A DNA stretch of 64,000 nt from an uncultured Lewinella sp. (lineage in GTDB: Bacteria; Bacteroidota; Bacteroidia; Chitinophagales; Saprospiraceae), in the NCBI GenBank assembly GCA_913057785.1, contig CAJXPD010000006.1:23276-87275 (forward strand), in the 5' to 3' direction. The translations under genes and the position numbers were made by a program. The notes under the pieces were generated by a model, which searched no databases, was not told where the DNA came from, and worked only from the letters and a program-made list of their open reading frames with translations. This document shows, piece by piece, positions 39,801 to 49,000 of the stretch (position 1 is its first letter; every line of letters starts with the position of its first letter).

Positions 39801-40103
39801 TCAAAAGCCGCTACCTGGAGAATTCCCATTCCTGAATCGGGGCGATACGAGGTATTCTATCATGTATTTAAAGATGATTCCTTCCGTTGGAATCGTAACC
39901 AGAGGGGTAACTACCGCTTCACCATACCACATGAAAATGGCACGGATGAGCCGACAGTGGAACTACATCGGGATACACCAGAAGGTTGGACTTCCCTGGG
40001 AGATTACAGCTTTACTGCCGATACCCTGACCGTTTCTCTGAGCAATGAGACGCGCTTGCGGGCAGTCTTCGCCGATGCGGTTAAGCTGGTTCGAATGGAT
40101 TAG
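36828..40103 (+). CDS. ABC-2-type permease fused to M1-peptidase-like extracytoplasmic region and golvesin/xanthan-lyase-like C-terminal domain
   Basis: N-terminal ABC-2 TM helices (~250 aa), long M1-like middle without a visible HExxH, C-terminal GSKAATWRIPIPESGRYEVFYHVF...VFADAVKLVRMD. Confidence 0.85.
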   Translation: MASPIRTVAKYERKILMRSWFFRIFSVFSLFVLFVFNMGEISEVGDTEWGYRAVPSTMPYAYIYLLNMAQAIIAIFLSSEFIKRDRKQDTTEVIYVRSMSNGSYLLGKTWSILSIFLIINVAALGLGLIFNLLGQNTYVDWQAYLYYPLLISLPSILFLIGLSALLMCIMRNQALTFVLLIGLVLSSMIYLKTSYHYLFDCMAFYQPLFHSDIIGFGHWDDILRLRGMYASFGVGFIFTSILLIKRLPQSRLMNGVSLIVGLAGIGLGTWLGYQHIQEYNANTQLPKDIIALNNSYLDQARIDIARHTIELEQKEDGVVATSKIQGQAVQSANEYVFTLNPGLAVSAVQDGQGALSFERKINLLLIQPRTPLEAGQEINWTITYEGNINEEACFLDVSSDLKYERYQEMVCNLDQRYAFTEPNFLLLTPEAQWYPTAGVGYSDASPLWYRKDFIDYQLTVKTLPGLTPVSTGTTVEQGPDTYTFDRPYKIAHLALSIGNYRTASLETDSLTFQVYYIDEHDYFKNAFPDIRDTLVSVIRERLGDFERKSDLKYPFSTFSLVEVPAQFKSFDRTWTSIHETTQPGLVFIPERGMHTRNYDFEGMVKRRKRWSRNRDRTDEELQMMGLNSFLQTFFEFKDVNTSFNNQRFTVDERINPYYQFVQLYEMCNNLESDEWPVLNRIFESYLRSEGSEQPEWLRRNTGSTQYELANMVLQEKSFAEILTLKENQSLIDNVIELKGDLLFSMIQAQADTDRFREFITGMLAERRFENLSFEDFNSILQEEFDIDLSSVMAKWFHEIELPRYLISTPVAEKVLADDRELTRIRMSISNQGTAEGVVKITLRPGEEVQRLVYLDPNQTKELYYLTATEPTGLEINTLASGNLPNQIEYNFDQIDETGIKNARETQRTVDKAIVLVNEGEIIVDNESADFDYSIFEEVSRLRKWLKPESQEEFKYQGTRVWRPPFNWTATTDDKFFGEFVRSALYIKAGDGSKAATWRIPIPESGRYEVFYHVFKDDSFRWNRNQRGNYRFTIPHENGTDEPTVELHRDTPEGWTSLGDYSFTADTLTVSLSNETRLRAVFADAVKLVRMD

Positions 40104-40148
40104 CGGTTTCAAAAAATGTAAAAAATTGCACTCTATAATAGTAGAATA

Positions 40149-41633
40149 ATGACCAATATGAATACGATCAAAAGCCTGGCAATGATGATGGCGGTGTGTT
40201 TTGCTAGCTTCAGTGCCTTCAGCCAGACCACGCTCACCTTAGAGACAGCCATGGCGATCGCAGAGACGGGAAGCCCTAGTATTCAGCGTTCCCTGATGAA
40301 TATTGAGCAATATCAATATGATCTACAGGCCGAACGAGCCTCCCTGAAATCTCGTTTTTCGCTTACTGCTGAACCCTTTAACTTCAGCAATAATCGGAGC
40401 TTTGACACTCAGTTTTCCCAATGGTTTACCAACATTTCGATGTATACCTCTGGGACCTTCCGGGTGGATCAACCCATTTTAGCAACCGATGGTACGGTGG
40501 CACTCATCAACACTTTCAGTTGGCGAAGCAATGAAACTGAAATTGCCAACTTCGGCGAGAACTCCAACCGTGCCTTCTACAACAACCTCTACCTCGCCGT
40601 TAACCAACCGATCTTCACCTTCAATCGCCGAAAAGTGCAATTGAATGAATTGGAGCTCAATTATGAGAACGCTAGTTTACAATACGCCATTCAGCGTTTG
40701 ACCTTAGAACAGACCATCACCAGCCAGTTCTTCGATGTGTATTTGGCACAACTCAACCTAGATATTTCTAAAGAGGAGTTGGCCAATACTACTCAGAACT
40801 TTGAAATCGTGAAAAACAAGGTAGAAGCGGGTCTGCTGGCAACAGAGGAATTGTATCAGGCCGAACTCAATTTCGCCAATGCGCAGCTTTCTGTCCAAGA
40901 TAATGAGCTAGCCCTGGCTAATGCCGAAGAACTCTTCAAACGTGAAATCGGTATGACCTTGACCGAAGAGATCCAATTGGTCGCCGCGCTTGAAGCACAA
41001 CCAGTAGTCGTAGACCTGGATAAAGCCATTGACTTTGCCCTGAAATCGAGAATGGAATTGCGACAGCGGCAGATCAATATTGAACGGGAATCTTACAATC
41101 TACTACGAACTAAATCACAGAATGAATTTCGAGCTGACCTACAGCTAACCCTGGGTATTTTTGGGGATAATGAAGTACTAAGTAAAATCTATGCTACTCC
41201 TACCCGTAACCCCAGTGTTGGCCTAAGCGTGAACATCCCGATTTTCGATTGGGGCGAACGCAATGCTAGAATTGAATCGCAAATGGTCTCTATGCGGACC
41301 CAGCAACTGGAGCTAAGAGAAGATCAAAAGCAAATTCGACTGGACATTCGACGAGCATTCCGAAACGTGCAGACACAAATGCCACGAATTGAAATCGCCA
41401 AAAAGAGTGTAGAAAATGCCGAACGGACTTATGAGATCAATAGAGAACGCTATATCAATGGAGACCTTAGTGGTATCGAATTGAACCAGTTTCAAAGTCA
41501 GCTTTCTACCTCGAGAATCGATTACGCCAGAGCCCTGATCAACTATAAAACACAATTATTAGAACTCAAAATTTTAACGCTCTTTGATTGGGAAAAACAA
41601 CAGCCCGTATCCGTGGCACTGCCTAATCAATAG
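40149..41633 (+). CDS. TolC family outer membrane protein
   Basis: Signal peptide; LTLETAMAIAETGSPSIQRS; OEP coiled-coil repeats. Confidence 0.94.
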   Translation: MTNMNTIKSLAMMMAVCFASFSAFSQTTLTLETAMAIAETGSPSIQRSLMNIEQYQYDLQAERASLKSRFSLTAEPFNFSNNRSFDTQFSQWFTNISMYTSGTFRVDQPILATDGTVALINTFSWRSNETEIANFGENSNRAFYNNLYLAVNQPIFTFNRRKVQLNELELNYENASLQYAIQRLTLEQTITSQFFDVYLAQLNLDISKEELANTTQNFEIVKNKVEAGLLATEELYQAELNFANAQLSVQDNELALANAEELFKREIGMTLTEEIQLVAALEAQPVVVDLDKAIDFALKSRMELRQRQINIERESYNLLRTKSQNEFRADLQLTLGIFGDNEVLSKIYATPTRNPSVGLSVNIPIFDWGERNARIESQMVSMRTQQLELREDQKQIRLDIRRAFRNVQTQMPRIEIAKKSVENAERTYEINRERYINGDLSGIELNQFQSQLSTSRIDYARALINYKTQLLELKILTLFDWEKQQPVSVALPNQ

Positions 41634-41738
41634 AAGAGTGATTATTTGATAAATATCACTTGGTAGCTTACTGCTACAAACAGCATCCTTCAGAGGGTGA
41701 CCAACCAATCAATACCAAGTACTTAAAATAGAAGATTC

Positions 41739-42794
41739 GTGAAAAAACAACTTTCTCTCAGCGTCCTAGTCCTGCTAACACTATGGGCTTGTAATCAACC
41801 GGAAGAAGAAAGTCCTTCCATCGACCTAGCAGCACCTGTTTCCGTCATTGACGTGGCGACCTCTTCCCTCTCAAGGCATACCATCGCCACCGGTAATGCC
41901 ATGGCTGAAAAAGAGATGGAAGTCACTTCGCAGATTGCAGGCAAATATAAGATCAAGAATCACCCCTCCTACAATCGTCCATTCAAGCTGGGTGATCGGG
42001 TCAAGGCAGGTCAAGCTTTTGTAGAGATCGAGGACAAGGAATACGTCAACGGAATCAGCTTGGAGTCCAAAAAGATGAACTTGGACCTGGCTAAGCAGGA
42101 ATACGAAAAGCAAAAATCCGTCTATGACAAAGGTGGGGTTACCTTAAGGGAATTACGGAATTCTGAACTGCAAATGACCAATGCCCAGAATGAACTCGAG
42201 AACGCAGAGATCCGCCTCGAAAAAATGAAAATAGACATTCCCATCTCTGGCGTGATCGTTACCCTACCCCACTACACGCCCAATAGCCAAATTCAACAGG
42301 GAAGTTCCTTGGCTACCATCATGAACTATTCTAGAATGTATGTCGACGTGAGTTTACCTGAAAACACGATGACTGAGATCAAAACGGGGCAAAAAGTGCA
42401 GATTACGAACTACAGTCTCCCCAATGATACCTTGATTGGAACCGTAACGGAGATCTCACCAGCCATCGATGTCAACACGCGTACCTACCTCGGCAAAGTT
42501 CGTTTCTCGAATCCGAAACTCTTGATTCGGCCAGGTATGTTCATCAAGACGCTCATCAAAGTCAACCAGCGGGACGACATCATCGTGATTCCAAAAGAAG
42601 TCATCATTTCTGATCAAAGGGGTAAACGTGTTTTTATAGTAAAGGAAAACACCGCCTTTGAGCGAATCATAGAAACTGGTATTGAAAACGAAGACATGAT
42701 AGAGGTTGTCTCTGGGCTGGAAGTCAACGAACGCTTAGTGACCAAAGGTTTTGAAACCCTTCGTGATAAGTCCAAAGTGAAAGTACTGAAATGA
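41739..42794 (+). CDS. efflux RND transporter periplasmic adaptor subunit
   Basis: Lipobox LLTLWACNQ; adaptor hairpin and lipoyl-like segments (GDRVKAGQAFVEIEDKEYVN); overlaps next gene by 4 bp. Confidence 0.93.
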   Translation: MKKQLSLSVLVLLTLWACNQPEEESPSIDLAAPVSVIDVATSSLSRHTIATGNAMAEKEMEVTSQIAGKYKIKNHPSYNRPFKLGDRVKAGQAFVEIEDKEYVNGISLESKKMNLDLAKQEYEKQKSVYDKGGVTLRELRNSELQMTNAQNELENAEIRLEKMKIDIPISGVIVTLPHYTPNSQIQQGSSLATIMNYSRMYVDVSLPENTMTEIKTGQKVQITNYSLPNDTLIGTVTEISPAIDVNTRTYLGKVRFSNPKLLIRPGMFIKTLIKVNQRDDIIVIPKEVIISDQRGKRVFIVKENTAFERIIETGIENEDMIEVVSGLEVNERLVTKGFETLRDKSKVKVLK

Positions 42795-45700
42795 AAAAAT
42801 TGACCCAATTTGCCGTTAACTATCCCGTAACTGTACTTATGGCGATCCTCGCCATTGGGATATTAGGCTATATATCTTATTTCCGTTTAGGAGTAGATCT
42901 CTTCCCTGATCTCAACTCTCCCCGCCTATTCGTGGAGATCGAGTCAGGAGAGAAGGCACCCGAGGAAATTGAAAAGCAGTTTGTTGAGCAGATCGAAGCC
43001 TTGAGTATGCGCCAGGGTGGCGTAACACAAGTGGCTAGTGTAACAAAAATCGGTTCTGCTCAAATTACCGTGGAATACAGCTGGGAGAAAGACATGGATG
43101 AGGCCTTCTTGGATTTGCAGAAAGCCTTGAATGACTTCAATCAGGGAGGTGAGCTGGATCGAATCACGGTGACCCAATATGATCCTAATAGTGCACCCAT
43201 CATGCTCCTTGGCGTATCACACAATAGTATCGATGACCTCAACGAATTGCGGAAGGTCTGTGATAACTATGTGAGTAAGGAACTCGTGCGCTTAGAGGGA
43301 GTGGCACAGGTATCCCTATCCGGTGACCAAGAACAGGAAGTGATCATCAATACCGCTCCTTATAAACTGGAAGCCTATGGTTTGAGCCTGGACAACATCA
43401 GTCAGAAGATCCAGAGCTTTAACCAGAACGTTTCTGGCGGGACCGTCCAGGAGTTGGGCCTGCAGTATACCGTAAAGGGGGTGGGGATGTTGAAAACGGA
43501 GGATGATTTCGACAATCTGATTGTTGGGTACAAAGAAGAAAAAGCTGCTGCCAACTCAGCTAATGCCCAATCCCAGGAATCAACTCAGCAGGCCAATGCA
43601 CCCGCTAGAAATCGTGCTCCGATCTATCTGAAAGATGTAGCGGTAACCACCTTTACGAATAAAGATCCGGAGAATATAGTACGGATCAATGGCCAGCGCT
43701 GCATTGGTTTATCTATCTACAAAGAAAACCGGTTCAATACAGTAAAGGCAGTCGAGGAGATTAGTGAAGCCCTGGAAGATATCCGACAGGCCTTGCCTGG
43801 CTATGAATTTGAAGTCATCTCTAATCAAGGCGTATTCATTCAAAATGCTGTAGATGAAGTACAGGAAACAGCCTTAGTTGGAGTCTTGCTGGCAGTAGTA
43901 GTACTTTTTCTTTTCTTACATCGCTTTGGTACTACGCTCATTATCAGTATCGCAATACCTATTTCCATCATTGCCACCTTTACCCTCATGTATTTCAATG
44001 GTCTTACCATTAATATTATGACCTTGGGGGGCTTGGCCTTAGGTGCAGGAATGCTGGTAGATAATGCGATTGTGGTATTAGAAAATATATTCCGGAATCA
44101 CGAATCGGGTGCCGATGCCAAGACGGCCGCCATCAACGGTACTGCCGAAGTGGGCGGAGCGATTACGGCTTCCACCCTAACTACCATTATCGTTTTCTTA
44201 CCGGTTATTTACTTGCAAGATGCAGCGGGAGAACTCTTCAAGGACCAAGCTTGGACCGTAGCCTTTTCCCTACTATCCTCCTTGTTCGTGGCTATTTTCG
44301 TGATCCCCATGTTGTATCATCGCTTCTATCGCAAGCGCACAGCGCCAGCTCAGGCTCGTTCTCTGCAATTGCGTTCCTATGGTCGCTTTCTATTGGGCGT
44401 TTTGCGTTTTCGTTGGATCGTAATCCTGTTAGCTGCTTTATTGATCGGAGGTGCCTATTACATCTACCCCTCCATCGGTACGGAATTCATGCCCGCGGCT
44501 TCCAGCAAGAAATTCAGCATCGATGTGCGCCTGCCTGAAGGAACGGTCTTAGAACGTACTTCCACCACTACCGAAAATGTGGAAAGTATCGTACAGGATG
44601 TGTTGAAGGATGATCTAAAGTTTGTCTACAGTCACATCGGACCAAAATCGGCTATCGAGGAAAGTCAGTCCGCCGTTTTTCAAGGAGAGCACACGGCTAC
44701 GGTAGAAGTAGCCTTGATAGATAGTACCAGATTAGGTACGCAGAAGGTAATGGCGGCACTGGATGAAGTTACCTCCGGCATTTCCGGGGTGGAACTATCC
44801 TTTTCTCCAGAGGTCTCTTCCCTAAACAGCATTTTGCGAACGGAGGAAGCCCCTTTGGTCGTAGAGATCAAGGGACAAGACCTGGAAACCATCGAAAGCA
44901 TCACCCAGGAGGTTCGCTCCCTCATGGCAGAGATGCCAGAATTGATCAATATCCAGACGTCCATTGAGCAAGGTGCGCCAGAGGTGGAGGTTTTGTTCGA
45001 CCGCTTCAAGCTGGGCTTGTACAATTTGGATATGAACAATGTGATCACCCAGATCCAAGATCAATTAAAAGGAAAGAGTGCCGGCAAACTCGAGCAAGCT
45101 GGCGAAATGATTGATATCCAGCTGAAGACGCCAGAACAAGGCATCGCTACCTTCGAGAACATGTTGATCCAGGGCGGGGACAAGATCTATCGCTTGCACG
45201 AGATCGCTAGTCTAAAGCAGTCAGCGGCTCCGAGAGAAATCCATCGAAGAAATCAAAGCCGCCTAGGTAAAGTATATGCCCAGACGGACGAAAGTATTCC
45301 TTTAGAGTTTGTTGCCAATAAGATTCGTGATGCTGTTCAAACAATTGAGCTTCCTGCTAACTATAGTATTAAAGTGGCTGGAGATGAGGCGCGTCGCCAA
45401 GAATCGCTGCAAAGTCTGACCTTCTCCTTGATCTTATCCGTGACCTTGGTCTACATGGTGATGGCCTCGCAGTTTGAATCGCTACTTCATCCCTTTACGA
45501 TTCTACTCACGATTCCACTAGCCGTGGTAGGTACTATCGCTACCTTTTATTGGCTCAATGCGCCTTTGAATATCATGGCCATAATTGGGATTATCATGCT
45601 GGTGGGTATAGCCGTAAATGACGCCATCATACTGGTGGATCGGATCAATCAATTGAAGCGGGGCGGCTTACCCCGCTTTGAAGCGATAGCTCAGGCAGGA

Positions 45701-45922
45701 CAGCAAAGGATCAGGCCCATTCTGATGACTTCAATGACCACAGTCTTGGCCTTGCTTCCCCTGACCTTTGGCTTCGGGGAAAGCGCCTCCCTACGTGCGC
45801 CCATGGCTTGGGCAGTAATTGGGGGATTGGTCACTTCTACCCTATTGACCTTAGTAGTGATCCCTTGCGTATATGCAGTCATTGACTTTGGTGGTAGAAA
45901 GAAAAGTGCTGAGGTAGTGTAG
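42791..45922 (+). CDS. efflux RND transporter permease subunit
   Basis: VNYPVTVLMAILAIGILGYISYFRLGVDLFPDLNSPRL; LGAGMLVDNAIVVLENIFR; VGIAVNDAIILVDRINQLKRGG. Confidence 0.97.
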   Translation: MKKLTQFAVNYPVTVLMAILAIGILGYISYFRLGVDLFPDLNSPRLFVEIESGEKAPEEIEKQFVEQIEALSMRQGGVTQVASVTKIGSAQITVEYSWEKDMDEAFLDLQKALNDFNQGGELDRITVTQYDPNSAPIMLLGVSHNSIDDLNELRKVCDNYVSKELVRLEGVAQVSLSGDQEQEVIINTAPYKLEAYGLSLDNISQKIQSFNQNVSGGTVQELGLQYTVKGVGMLKTEDDFDNLIVGYKEEKAAANSANAQSQESTQQANAPARNRAPIYLKDVAVTTFTNKDPENIVRINGQRCIGLSIYKENRFNTVKAVEEISEALEDIRQALPGYEFEVISNQGVFIQNAVDEVQETALVGVLLAVVVLFLFLHRFGTTLIISIAIPISIIATFTLMYFNGLTINIMTLGGLALGAGMLVDNAIVVLENIFRNHESGADAKTAAINGTAEVGGAITASTLTTIIVFLPVIYLQDAAGELFKDQAWTVAFSLLSSLFVAIFVIPMLYHRFYRKRTAPAQARSLQLRSYGRFLLGVLRFRWIVILLAALLIGGAYYIYPSIGTEFMPAASSKKFSIDVRLPEGTVLERTSTTTENVESIVQDVLKDDLKFVYSHIGPKSAIEESQSAVFQGEHTATVEVALIDSTRLGTQKVMAALDEVTSGISGVELSFSPEVSSLNSILRTEEAPLVVEIKGQDLETIESITQEVRSLMAEMPELINIQTSIEQGAPEVEVLFDRFKLGLYNLDMNNVITQIQDQLKGKSAGKLEQAGEMIDIQLKTPEQGIATFENMLIQGGDKIYRLHEIASLKQSAAPREIHRRNQSRLGKVYAQTDESIPLEFVANKIRDAVQTIELPANYSIKVAGDEARRQESLQSLTFSLILSVTLVYMVMASQFESLLHPFTILLTIPLAVVGTIATFYWLNAPLNIMAIIGIIMLVGIAVNDAIILVDRINQLKRGGLPRFEAIAQAGQQRIRPILMTSMTTVLALLPLTFGFGESASLRAPMAWAVIGGLVTSTLLTLVVIPCVYAVIDFGGRKKSAEVV

Positions 45923-46015
45923 AAGTTTGCGATAAACCAATTGTCCTGACTTCAGGCAAAAGATGAATTCAATGAATCAACATCATTATAAAAAGATAAA
46001 CAGAATCAGCTGCTC

Positions 46016-49000
46016 ATGATGACCCAACTTATACATCGAAAAGTGGCGATCTGTATGGTCTTTATAGGTTTGACCCTCTTAGGGTATCTCTCCTATAAAC
46101 AGCTACCGGTAGAATTACTACCCAATGCGGAGCTTCCTATGCTTTTTGTTCAAGTGGCCTCTCCTACCCAGGTGAGTCCACAATACCTGGAGCAGCAGGG
46201 AGTCCTACCCGTTGAAGGGGCCATAGGCACCATGGAAGGGGTGGAAAGAATAGAGACGCAGATCACAGGCAATCGAGCAACCATTCGGGTAAGCTTTGAA
46301 CAAAACACCCGTTTCAAATACGCCTTTCTCAAACTCCAACAGAAAATCGATGCCGTAAAACCCGATCTCCCCACCGATCTTTTTGTCCAAGTAGCTAAGA
46401 TCGACCTTCAGCAACTGACCAATCAGTTCTTAGAATTACAGGTGCGCGGTAGTGGAGGAACGGATAGATTGCGGAATGTCACAGAAAAAGACATTCGGCC
46501 GGCCTTTGAAAACCTTGATGGTATAGCCTCTATCAGCATCTTTGGTGGCCGACAAAAGAACCTAGAAATTCTACTAGACAAGCAAGCCGCTGAACCACAT
46601 AATATCACTCCGGAAAGCGTGCGTTCTAGACTGACGCAAAACTCCGGCAGCAGAACCCTAGCAGGATTCCTCTACGAAGGAGACAGACGCTTCTTTATAC
46701 GCACCGCCTCTGAATATGCGGAGGTTACAGAGATTGAAAACATCGTAATGGCACCCGGGCCCATCTTACTCAAGGATGTGGCGAAAGTCTCCTTTGGGGT
46801 AGACGAGGAGGAATCAATGAGTAGGGTAAACGGGAAAGATGCCATTTCTCTTACGGCTACTAAAGAATCGCAGGTCAATATTATTGATCTCTCTCGCCGC
46901 TGTCTTACCCTAATAGATCAGCTCAATGAGCAGCTTGCACCGAAGGACGTCCAGATCACCGTCCAGCGGAACCTGGCCCAGAATATGGAGAACAATATCA
47001 ATCAAATCATTGATTTGGCGTTGATTGGGGGCTTGTTGGCGATCTTTGTATTATGGATTTTCCTGAAGGATCTCCGACTTATTTCGGTAATTGCGGTTTC
47101 TATCCCCATCTCTGTTTTTGCAGCTTTCAACCTCTTCTATGGAGCAGGCATTAGTGTAAATAGCTTGACCCTCGTCGGAATGGCACTAGCCATAGGTATG
47201 CTACTCGATAATAGTATCGTAGTATTGGAAAACATCTACCGGCTGGTGGCAGAGGGGGCTATCATGGAAAAGGCAGTATCAAAGGGGGTAACGGGCGTGG
47301 CTAAAGCCATACTGGCTGCTACCTTAACTACGGCTACCGTATTCGTACCCTTCTTGTTTTTTGGAAACTACCTGATCGCACTGATCGGGAAAAATATAGG
47401 GGTTTCTATCATTTCAACCCTCACCGTTTCTCTTTTAGTAGCCTTGCTGTTGATACCGGTACTAGCTGCCTTTGTCTTGGGTTTTTATCGAAAGAAAAAA
47501 TCCAAAGCCTTCGCCGCTTCAAAAGCAAAAACACGTACGGAACGCTTATATCTAGTGCTGTTGAAAAGTAGTCTGCGCCATCCAGCAAGAACCATCATTG
47601 CTGGTTTGGTCCTATTCTTTCTGACCACTTTTGCGGTCCTAGCCATGAATATCAATGCCCAGGAAGAGGTTGAGTCTGAGCAGATTGATGTCTTTGTCAC
47701 CATGGCTAAAGGTAGCACGCTAGACAATACCGATAAGATTGTCCGTGAGATAGAGACCAAAGTGGATGGGATCAAAGAGAAAGAAGATGTCAGTAGTCGA
47801 ATTCGCGAAGAAGATGCAGTAGTAAGTATAAAATTAAAGGAGAACTTCGAAGACATTGACAAGCGCAATTACTTTGAAGTGAAAGCCAATGTGGATCGCT
47901 TGATCCGTGAAATTGGTGGTAACGCACGTATCAGCTTGACCGAGCAGAGTCGCGGAGGTGGCGGCGGCGGTGGTGGAATTGGTGGCATGGATGCCCTGGG
48001 TTCACTGCTAGGTTTTGGTGATAATCAGGAAAAATTGGTTATTAAAGGCGAGGACTATGCGGTACTGCAAAGAGTTTCTCAAGATCTACTCTATTATTTG
48101 CAGAGTCTGGATGACACGGAAGATGCAAGTCTAAGTTCAAGAGGTAATCGCCCAGAAGTGCTTTTGCGCTTCGATCCCCTGACACTTGCCCGGAAAGACA
48201 TCACGCCCGAAAACATCATGCTATCCCTCCGGGATTTTGGGCAGGATGCACCAACGAATTCTACCTTCCAATATGCGGACGAAGAATACAATATAATTAT
48301 TCGAGAAAAGGAGGTTCAGAACTATGAAGAACCTGAGCCCAAAAGCATGGATGACTTGCGACGTCTAGAGGTAGCGGACCAATCTGGCGGGATGCATGAG
48401 ATGGCCACCTTTACCAGTATCCAAACTGGCCAAGGGATGGACGATATCCAACGGATTAATCAGCAAAAGCAGATTGAGATCACCTACCGTCGATCTCAAC
48501 AGGCCATGCAATCGAAAGAAATCCTGGAAGCGCATAAAGAAAGTATTAACCAGTTGGTAGCCAATTATCCGGCTCCTCCTGGCATTGCGATAGAGATCGT
48601 AGAAGCGCAAGATCAACTGAAGGACTTCAAAGTATTAGCGGGGGCCGCTATTCTCTTGATCTTTATGATTCTTGCTTCTGTTTTCGAATCGCTCTCAGCA
48701 CCTTTTGTGCTAATGTTCTCCGTGCCCTTAGCAGCCACGGGAGCATTGCTGGGACTCGCTATCACGGGCAACAGCCTCTTCAACGCCAACACCTTAACGG
48801 GCTTCCTAATCCTTCTCGGCGTAATCGTGAACAATGGCATCATCATGATCGATTATGTCAATTCACTGAGGCGGCAAGGATATCGGAAGACGCGAGCCCT
48901 GATGACCGCGGGCTTGCACCGCTTACGCCCCATTTTGATCACCGCTATCACTACAATTGCAGCCATGTTCCCTCTAGCCTTGGGAACAGCAGAATATGTT

